Translations under genes and position numbers: made by a program
DNA from: Deltaproteobacteria bacterium
Lineage (GTDB): Bacteria; Myxococcota_A; Polyangia; HGW-17; JAJRWW01
Length of the DNA stretch: 43,124 nucleotides
Assembly (NCBI GenBank): GCA_029938605.1
Contig: JAOZUO010000040.1
Location: 1-43,124, forward strand
Direction: 5' to 3'
The notes under the pieces: generated by a model
Told to the model about the DNA's origin: nothing
Databases searched by the model: none
The model's input: only the letters and a program-made list of their open reading frames with translations
Shown here: piece after piece, positions 15,925 to 23,400 of the stretch
How the letters are laid out: each line of letters begins with the position of its first letter
How positions within the stretch are numbered: the stretch's first letter is position 1

Positions 15925-17531
15925 CGTGTGGTACCGTTGGGGGCGGTCTCTTCCAGTGGGAGACTGATGGTGAAGACCGTTCCCTCTCCGGGCCTGGAGT
16001 CGACCTCGATTCGTCCGCCGTGTTTGTGGATGATGCTGTAGCTGACCGACAGTCCCAGCCCCGTGCCCTCACTATCCTTTTTCGTCGTGAAGAAGGGGTC
16101 GAAAATATTTACCAGATGGGCGGGGTCGATGCCGTTCCCCGTGTCCGCAATTTCGAGTATGGCCTCCTGTTCGTCATCCGACAGGTCCAGCCCGACGGTC
16201 AGCAGACCGCCGTGGGGCATGGCATGCATGGCGTTGAGAAACATATTGAGCAGCACCTGATGCATCCCGCCCTTGTCCAGATAGAGCTCGGGGAGAGTGC
16301 TCCGGACTTGCTTATTGAACCGGATCTCGCGCAGCTTCATCTCGTTCGAAACGAGGCGTACGGTGGTGTCGATGAGCGCCTCCAGGGAAAATTGTTTTCT
16401 CCTCGGGTGATTCGAGCGGGAGAACTCGAGCAGGTTCTTGACGATGTCGGCGACACGATCGGACTGGCCCATGGCCTCCCGCAGTAGGCGTCGCCGTTCT
16501 TCGTCCGATATGGTGCCGTCATCATCGATCAGAGACTCGAGCACGAGGGATATGTTGTTGACGGGGTTGTTGATCTCGTGCGCGATCCCAGCGGTCAGAG
16601 TGCCTACCGCGGCGATCTTGCGCGACTGGACCAACTGCTCCTGTCGAGCCAAGAGCTCCGCCATCACCCGGTTCAATGTTACCGCGAGGGTGGTAAACTC
16701 GTCCTTGTACTTGCGCAGCGGCATGATGGGGCTGAAATCACCTTCACCGACCCTCTTGAGCACCCCATTGAGGTGCCGGAGACGAGCGAGGAGATGCCGG
16801 GCCATGAAGTTCGCAATGAGGAGCATCACGACCAGAAACACGGCCAGCATTACCATCGTGACCTGACGCATGAGATGCAGATTGCGACGTACGTTGGTGC
16901 GTTCCTGACGGGACATGAGGATCGCGGTACTCACGAGGCGGGACCCGTGCTCCCGGAGGGCCGCCTCGATTTGCTTATTCGGGACGCCTTTGGTTAGCCG
17001 GCGTGGGCGTCGCGCCAGCAGTTGGTCCACGATCCGGCTATACGCCTCAAGGTGGTTCTCCAGCTTTCGCAGCCTGGAAGACCCCACGACCCGGCTCAGC
17101 TCGACCTTGGCTTCGGTCAGAGTACGGCGGGCCGACCTCAGGTGCTCAATGAGCTGCGCTCGTCCCGTGCCGTATAGAAAGTAGTTCTTTTCGTAGCGCC
17201 GGCACTGCTGGATCTCGTTGGTGAACTTGTCTGATCGCTCCACGAACTCGAGTCTGTCATCCACCTGAGAGAGGATTAGCCACGAGACGATCACCACCCC
17301 CAGGGCCACCACGAAGATGACGGAAAGGCCCATGATGAGCCGCACCCGTAGGGAGATACCGGGCCTGGCCAATAGGGCCTGGCTGGCGAGGCTGCCAAGA
17401 TCGCTCGCCTGGATCTCGGCATCGTCTGATCCCATCTGATCTCTGGGAGACCGTGGAGGTAACCCGCGGCTTTCGGGGGGGGCGTCAAGCTCGGACGGGT
17501 TACTTCCGGAGCCACCGTCCTTCTGGGTCAT
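15921..17531 (-). CDS. Membrane sensor histidine kinase
   Basis: 536 residues. After a polar 60-residue cytoplasmic N-terminus comes membrane helix 1 (about 62-88), then a periplasmic helical domain of about 130 residues with R-R-Y-E-K-N-Y-F-L-Y, the pattern seen in HBM/four-helix-bundle sensors, and helix 2 (about 222-242). HAMP follows (243-295), then the HisKA box with phospho-accepting H318 in A-H-E-I-N-N-P, and the ATPase domain with N (L-N-A-M-H-A-M), G1 (D-T-G-N-G-I), F and G2 (G-T-G-L-G-L-S) boxes intact. Start ATG 17531 has GAGGAG 7 nt upstream. Coupled by a 4-bp overlap to the NtrC-type partner. Helical-bundle sensors bind small organic acids in other species; the signal here is unknown. 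Confidence 0.95.
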   Translation of the reverse strand: MTQKDGGSGSNPSELDAPPESRGLPPRSPRDQMGSDDAEIQASDLGSLASQALLARPGISLRVRLIMGLSVIFVVALGVVIVSWLILSQVDDRLEFVERSDKFTNEIQQCRRYEKNYFLYGTGRAQLIEHLRSARRTLTEAKVELSRVVGSSRLRKLENHLEAYSRIVDQLLARRPRRLTKGVPNKQIEAALREHGSRLVSTAILMSRQERTNVRRNLHLMRQVTMVMLAVFLVVMLLIANFMARHLLARLRHLNGVLKRVGEGDFSPIMPLRKYKDEFTTLAVTLNRVMAELLARQEQLVQSRKIAAVGTLTAGIAHEINNPVNNISLVLESLIDDDGTISDEERRRLLREAMGQSDRVADIVKNLLEFSRSNHPRRKQFSLEALIDTTVRLVSNEMKLREIRFNKQVRSTLPELYLDKGGMHQVLLNMFLNAMHAMPHGGLLTVGLDLSDDEQEAILEIADTGNGIDPAHLVNIFDPFFTTKKDSEGTGLGLSVSYSIIHKHGGRIEVDSRPGEGTVFTISLPLEETAPNGTTR

Positions 17532-17954
17532 GTGTTCACTCCTCAGCTTAGATTGTGCCGGCGAGTCGAAATCATTCCAAAGTCAGAGTCCCTGCGAAGA
17601 ATAACTCGACATCGTCCTCGCTCCATACTTTACGCCGACCTGTGGAAGTTCGGCAATAGTATCGGGCGTAGAGTTTCCTGGCTCCAACGTTGCGGTGAGG
17701 AGCAACTATCTGAAGGGCTGTGAGGGATGTAGGTCGGGTTGGGGTTTGTGTTTACGAACGTAGCGGTACCTGCGTCGGGGTTGGACCTATGCTGAGATCT
17801 CCGGACGGCGTCTGAGTCGAGTATGAAACATCGTGGAACCATTTCTGACTCTGCGGGGTTCGGGGCCGCCCTCTGTTTGTAGTAGTTTAGTGGGCGACTT
17901 TTGCGATAAGATATCCATATTGGTAGCGTTGGCTTGATATCGCCGGGAGGTAAC
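17532..17954. other. Divergent intergenic region (423 bp)
   Basis: Separates the histidine-kinase gene (-) from the cysteine-rich lipoprotein gene (+). It is less GC-rich than the genes. A 63-codon plus-strand frame at 17532 starts at the very edge of the kinase start and has no ribosome site; I do not count it. A half-site TGAAACA at 17823-17829 matches the regulator's presumed half-site but lacks its partner arm. TAAGAT followed by AT-rich sequence near 17908-17922 could be a -10 for the plus-strand gene. I see no RNA gene. Confidence 0.4.
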
Positions 17955-19826
17955 ATGACTCGTACAGCGGTGTTTTTGGTCCTCTCCTCGGCGTTGTTCC
18001 TGTCGGTTGGCGGGTGCGCTACGGGAGTGGGCGGTACGGTTTGTGGCAACGGCGACGTGGAAGCGGGCGAGGAATGTGACGACGGGGTGGAGAGCGCTTC
18101 CTGCGATGCGGACTGCACTTTTTCGGTTTGTGGCGACGGGGTGACGAACTACACGGCGGGAGAGCAGTGTGACGAAAGCGTGGATACCGCGACGTGTAGC
18201 GCGGACTGCTCGTTGAAGGGGTGCGGAGATGGCGTGGTGACTCCCCCGGAGGAGTGCGACGACGGCGGCGAGTCGGCCACCTGCAACGACAACTGCACGA
18301 CCTCCGTGTGCGGCGACGGCATCTGGAATCAGACTGCCGGTGAGCTGTGCGACGACGGAGAGCCCACCGAGACCTGCACCGCCGACTGCCACATCCTGGG
18401 CTGCGGTAACGGCGTACACGACCCCTGGGAGGATTGCGACGACGGCGGAGACTCGGCCACCTGCGATGCGGACTGCACTCAGGTCTTCTGCGGGGACGGC
18501 TACGTCAATGGCGCGGCCGGCGAGTCCTGCGACGACCAGGGGGAGTCTGTGGGCTGCAACAGCGACTGCACGCTGACGACCTGCGGGGACACTGTGGTCA
18601 ACGCCACCGCTGGGGAGGAGTGCGACCAGGGCGGTGAGACGGCCACCTGTGACGGCGATTGCACCTACGTCTCCTGTGGTGACAACTTCACGAACGCGGC
18701 CGCGGGCGAGGACTGTGATCAGGGCGGGGTGGACACCGGCTCCTGTGACGCCGACTGCACCTCGGCCCAGTGCGGCGACAACTACGTCAACACGGCGGCC
18801 GGAGAGACGTGCGACGAGGGGGGCGCCACGGCCACCTGCACGGCGAGCTGCACCTCCTCCTCCTGTGGTGACAGCGTGGTGAACACCAGCGCCGGCGAGG
18901 AGTGCGACTCGGGCGGCGTGGACACGGCCGCTTGTGACGCGGACTGCACCCTGGTGAGCTGCGGAGACACCCACGTGAACAGCCCCGCGGGGGAGGAGTG
19001 CGACGACGGCCTGGAGACCGCCGCCTGCACGGCGAGCTGCACGATCTCCACCTGCGGCGATTTCATCGTAAACAGCACCGCGGGAGAGACCTGTGACCAG
19101 GGGGGAGTGGACACCGCCACCTGCGACAGCAACTGCACGGCGGCCACCTGCGGCGATTTCACCGTGAACAGCGTCGCTGGCGAGACCTGCGATCAGGGCG
19201 GCACGGACACCGCGAGCTGCGACAGCGACTGCACCGCGGCCACCTGCGGCGACAGCTACGTCAACAGCGCCGCCGGCGAGCAGTGCGACGACGGCAACAG
19301 CATCGACACCGACGCCTGCTCCAACGCCTGCACCTCGAACACCACCTGCTCCTCCCCGCTGCTCACCACCGACGCGGGCGGCACCGGCTACGAGATGGAC
19401 GTCTTCGACATCCAGGCCCTCACGAGCATCACCGTCACCAGCCTGGACACCCGGTTCTACAGCGGCAGCCATGACATCATCGTCTACTACCGGAACGAGC
19501 GATTCTCGGGCTACGAGCAGAGCTCGACCGGCTGGCTCGTCGCCGCCCCGACGTTCAGCACCTCGATCTCGTCCGACGGTAGGATCTCCATCCCGTTCGC
19601 CACGCCGGTCACCGTCCCCGCGGGCACCTACGCCTCCTTCATTGTGGCCTCGGTGGGCACCACCTACGCCACCGGCGTGAGCTACACCGCCACCGGAACC
19701 ACCGGCAGTATCTATGCCCAGAACGCCGATCTCGCCGTGTACACAGGCCGGGGCGGCAACCTCTTCGGCGGCTCCATCTGGAACGACCGCACCTGGAACG
19801 GTCGCGTCTACTACACCTGCAACTGA
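17955..19826 (+). CDS. Lipoprotein with 14 myxococcal cysteine-rich repeats
   Basis: 623 residues from ATG 17955 (GGGAGG 4-5 nt upstream). The signal peptide ends in a lipobox-like G-G-C-A. Fourteen tandem repeats of 28-32 residues follow, each of the form C-G-D-x-x-(V)-N-x-x-A-G-E-x-C-D-x-G-x-x-T-x-x-C-x-x-x-C, the Myxococcus cysteine-rich (DUF4215-like) repeat, with four cysteines each likely forming disulfides outside the cell. The last 160 residues are Thr/Ser/Tyr-rich and look like a beta-sandwich, with no catalytic motif. Repeats in the middle are more alike than those at the ends, consistent with internal duplication. It is followed 36 nt later by a small gene on the same strand. A rigid surface stalk presenting the C-terminal domain is the likeliest role, by analogy; binding partner unknown. 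Confidence 0.9.
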   Translation: MTRTAVFLVLSSALFLSVGGCATGVGGTVCGNGDVEAGEECDDGVESASCDADCTFSVCGDGVTNYTAGEQCDESVDTATCSADCSLKGCGDGVVTPPEECDDGGESATCNDNCTTSVCGDGIWNQTAGELCDDGEPTETCTADCHILGCGNGVHDPWEDCDDGGDSATCDADCTQVFCGDGYVNGAAGESCDDQGESVGCNSDCTLTTCGDTVVNATAGEECDQGGETATCDGDCTYVSCGDNFTNAAAGEDCDQGGVDTGSCDADCTSAQCGDNYVNTAAGETCDEGGATATCTASCTSSSCGDSVVNTSAGEECDSGGVDTAACDADCTLVSCGDTHVNSPAGEECDDGLETAACTASCTISTCGDFIVNSTAGETCDQGGVDTATCDSNCTAATCGDFTVNSVAGETCDQGGTDTASCDSDCTAATCGDSYVNSAAGEQCDDGNSIDTDACSNACTSNTTCSSPLLTTDAGGTGYEMDVFDIQALTSITVTSLDTRFYSGSHDIIVYYRNERFSGYEQSSTGWLVAAPTFSTSISSDGRISIPFATPVTVPAGTYASFIVASVGTTYATGVSYTATGTTGSIYAQNADLAVYTGRGGNLFGGSIWNDRTWNGRVYYTCN

Positions 19827-19862
19827 CCCATCCACACTGCCGTTCCGGAGGTACTTGCGTAC

Positions 19863-20330
19863 ATGTCAGAGCTCAACATTGTTTTTGCCGAGCCCAGAGT
19901 GACGCCTTGCGTTTGTTGTGGTGGACAGACCACGCAGCTAACGCGTGTGGTCCAGCGAGACGGCGTCCCGAGCGCCATCTACTACGCCATGTTCACCGAC
20001 AAGCACACGGATAAGCACGTGATGGCCATCGTGAGCGTTGGGGATTTCAGCCAGGGGTCTGGCCCCCGCGACAGGGAAGCCTTCGCGCTCACTCTGAGCA
20101 GGAACGAAAAGGGCGCGAAGATGACGATCCGAGACGCTAACCAGACTCCCTGGCGGAAGGTGGAGTTGCTGGGCCGCATGCTCAGCGAGCGCGAAGCCAG
20201 AGACCACCCACGACGTGGCGAGGTCTTCGAAATCGGCGCCCATGCGATAAAAAACGACGCCGCGCTCTTTGCCTATCTCGCCCGCTCAGGCGGCTGCGCC
20301 GGCTGCAGCCAACCCTGCGGCACTGCCTGA
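19863..20330 (+). CDS. Uncharacterised small protein with cysteine clusters at both ends
   Basis: 155 residues. The N-terminus has C16-x-C18-C19 followed by G-G-Q-T-T, and the C-terminus has C145-x2-C148-x3-C152, so six of its cysteines sit in two clusters that could together bind one metal ion. The middle is a mixed alpha/beta region with A-I-Y-Y-A-M-F-T-D-K-H-T-D-K-H, containing two histidines in a short repeat, and a long charged helix. No signal peptide, so cytoplasmic. A GGAGG lies about 12 nt before ATG, rather far. It sits 36 nt after the cysteine-rich lipoprotein gene and about 100 nt before the macroglobulin gene, and may share a transcript with either. I do not recognise the family with confidence. 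Confidence 0.75.
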   Translation: MSELNIVFAEPRVTPCVCCGGQTTQLTRVVQRDGVPSAIYYAMFTDKHTDKHVMAIVSVGDFSQGSGPRDREAFALTLSRNEKGAKMTIRDANQTPWRKVELLGRMLSEREARDHPRRGEVFEIGAHAIKNDAALFAYLARSGGCAGCSQPCGTA

Positions 20331-20434
20331 TCCCTTCCTATCTGTGAAACTATTGGGAACTCTAACGCTTAGCTAATGTCTTGATCAGACAGAAAGATCT
20401 TCGTCGAAAACGCGTTGATGCTAAGGAGGCAGGC

Positions 20435-23400
20435 GTGAGCTGGAACCATAGGTGGAGCATAGGGGCAACGACCATGGCCTTGGCCTTCGCCTTTGTCGTC
20501 GGGGCGACGGTCCGGTGCACCGCCACCGACCCTGCAGTGCGAAAGGCGCCGAACGGTACCCGCCTCAGGTCAAGCATCGTCTACCCAGGGGGGCCGCTGA
20601 AGGTGGTATTCCACTCTCCCACCGGGGAAGCGGGCATGGTCACGACCATCGACGTAGTGTTTAACAAGCCCATGGTGAAGCTGGGACGCAATGGGCGCGA
20701 AATCCCCATCCACATCACGCCGCCCCTGGCCGGGAAGCAGCGCTGGGTGTCGGGGGATACATTGAAGCTCGAGCTCGATGACGATCTCAGAGTGGCCACG
20801 ATCTACCAGGTGCGCCTCCCGGCCTCCATTACCGCCCTGAACGGCACGCCCCTGGAGCGGGACGTGACCTGGACCTTCAAGACACCGCGGCCCCGCGCCG
20901 AGAGCATCAAGCTCAGCGCCAGGCTCCGCTGGCACAAAAACCTGCTCGAGAAAGGCGACCATGTAGAGCTGTGGTTCAATCACCCCATGAAACCTGAAAG
21001 CGTCCGGCCGTTCCTCGACGTCAAGGTCGACGGAAAAGCCGCAGACTTCAAAGCCACTGTCGACGGCCAAGACAACAAGCGAGTGATCGTCCGCCCCCTA
21101 CGGCCTCTCCATCGCGGCGCCACCCTGGAGGTGCACCTGCGCCCTGGGTACCGCGGGGCCCAGGGCACCCGAACCGGTCTCCACCCCATCGGACTTACCA
21201 AGGGCAAGCGGCCCGCCCCCAAGCTCACTGTGACGTGTAACGGTCGCCCGGTAAAAGGGGCAAGCTTCTCCTGCTGGCCCACCAGTGACCCGGACCTCTC
21301 GGGGCTCAAGCTGACCTTCTCCACGCCGGTCCGCACCGACGAGCTGCTCAAGCGTCTACGCATCCAACCCGCGCCATCAGAGGAGGCGCGCAACCTCTAC
21401 TTGCCCAACCACGAGTGCAGCACCTGGCAAACCGGCGAGACGCAGAACTGCACGCGGCAGCTGGTCACCCACCTGCACCTGAAGCCTCGGACCCGTTACA
21501 CGGTGCGGATCGCCAAGGGGCTCCGAGACATCTACGGAGCCGATCTCGGCGCCGCCAGGACCTTCACCTTCAGGACCCGAGATCTGCCACCGGCTGTACG
21601 GCTCGCCCCCTTCGAGCGCGGGTATCACAACCGGCGAGAAAACGGCGCGGAGTATCTCCTTAGGCCTCGAGAGCAGGTCAAGCTCAAGGCCATAAACGTC
21701 CCCCGGGTGACCGTGAGGACGACCACTTTGGCGGGGCCGGGGCTGATCCGGTTCCTGGAATGCAAATTCCAGCGTTCCAGCGCCAAATCCCCACGTCGCG
21801 GTGGGGTCGGGAAGGGCTGGATCCGGCGGTGCCTCAATGACTCCAAGCTGGCGGCCACCGTACGAAAGCAGGTGATCCACACCGCCGGCAAGCGCAACGT
21901 CACCGTCGCCCGACACCTGCAGTTACGGTCCACGACCCGGCCTCCGGGGATCCTGGCGGTGGAGGCGACTTCGTCCAGCGTCCGGGACGTCCGGGGACGG
22001 CAGATCCACCAGACCCGCTTGATCAACTTCACGTCGATCAATGTTCACTCCCGGCTCACTCCGTACAACCTCATTGTATGGGCCACGACGCTCGAAGACG
22101 GGAAACCGATTCCCGGCGCGCGGGTCCAGGTGTACGACGCCAAGGCGCGGCGCCTCCATGGGGGAAGAACCGACGCGCAGGGGATCTACCAGGGGCCAGG
22201 GTTTGGCAACGTGGGAGACGCGGCGAAAACGCGAAGAGCCCCACGGCTGTACGTCTTGGTGCGATCGGGAAAGGACGTGGCCTACTCCGTCCCCGGATCC
22301 TTCAAGCCGAGCGCCTGGAACATTGCACCGGTGGTGGTCCCCCGGACACGCGATGGCGGCGCCAAGCCCTGGGAAGGGTTCGTGACGTACAAGCCCTACC
22401 TCGCCACCGAACGCGACATCTATCGTCGGGGACAGCGCGTGAACGTCTACGGCATCGTCCGCAAGCATACCAACTCCCAAATTCGTCCCCTGGCCGGCCG
22501 TACTGTCCAGCTCCGCATAAGGAGCTCCACCGGCACCGAGCTGGGCGCCTGGCGGGTAAAGCTCTCGGCCTACGGAGGCTTTACCTCGTCCTACGACCTG
22601 CCCTCCACGGCGCCACTGGGAAGCTACTACCTCTTCATGGACCTGGGCGCCCAAAGGATCGCCAGCCACAGGTTCGAGCTCCGCCAATACCGCGCCCCGC
22701 GTTTCGAGGTGTCCCTGAAATTCGCCCAAAAGAAGATCATCCGCGGCAGGCCCCAACTCCTCAAGCTCAGGGGTAGCTTCTTCTCCGGCGGCCGCACCGC
22801 CGGCGCGTTCTACCGCTGGGTCGCGCTGCGAACCAAGGGGAACTGGGGTATCAACCTCCCCCCCAACTACGGAGCCGGTTCGACGGACCATCGCTCCCAG
22901 AACGGCGGACGACACATCACCCAGAAAGGGAAGGCGAGTCTCGACCCTGGGGGACGCGCCCAGCTCCGGATCGCCACCGGACCCAAGCATATCTGGCACC
23001 CCGTGCGCTATGTCGTGGAGGCTGAGATCCGGGACCGCACCCAGTCCACGGTGGCCAAATCCGCCGAGCTGGCGGTGTACCCCGCCCGCTACGTCCCGGC
23101 CGTGAAGCAGCTATCGTCGCGCTGGTCCCGGCCCTACAAGGGCTGGAACCTTCACCGCTTCCGGGTGCTCGCGGTGGACCGCAAGGGCAACAAGCAGACC
23201 GGTCGAAAGGTCTCGGTGGCGGTGTACCCCCTGGTGCGGCGCTACGTGGCCTCCCGATGGCACGACCACCCGAACGAGCCCGACAGCTACAGCAAGCTGG
23301 GCAACAACATCAACTGGAAAAAACCACTGCTCACCAAGACCCTGCGGTCCACCGCGGGGGGGGCGTCCTTCACATTCGCCCACCTGGGCGACCACCCGCG

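Noticed and set aside
17545-17560. CGGCACAATCTAAGCT on the minus strand as a sigma-54 promoter for the kinase gene
   Set aside because: GG-N10-GC spacing is correct, but transcription would then start about 2-4 nt before the ATG and leave out the GAGGAG ribosome site. The -12 box is also poor.
17532-17723. 63-codon plus-strand frame upstream of the cysteine-rich lipoprotein
   Set aside because: No ribosome site, begins at the kinase start on the other strand, and has no coding-type codon bias that I can see.
17905-17925. TGGGCGACTTTTGC before the 14-repeat lipoprotein as a sigma-54 promoter
   Set aside because: Spacing between GG and GC is 9, not 10, and no activator palindrome is nearby.
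17787-19835. Long minus-strand open frame (682 codons) opposite the 14-repeat lipoprotein
   Set aside because: It is an antisense shadow produced by GC-rich codons. The plus strand has the signal peptide, ribosome site and recognisable repeats.
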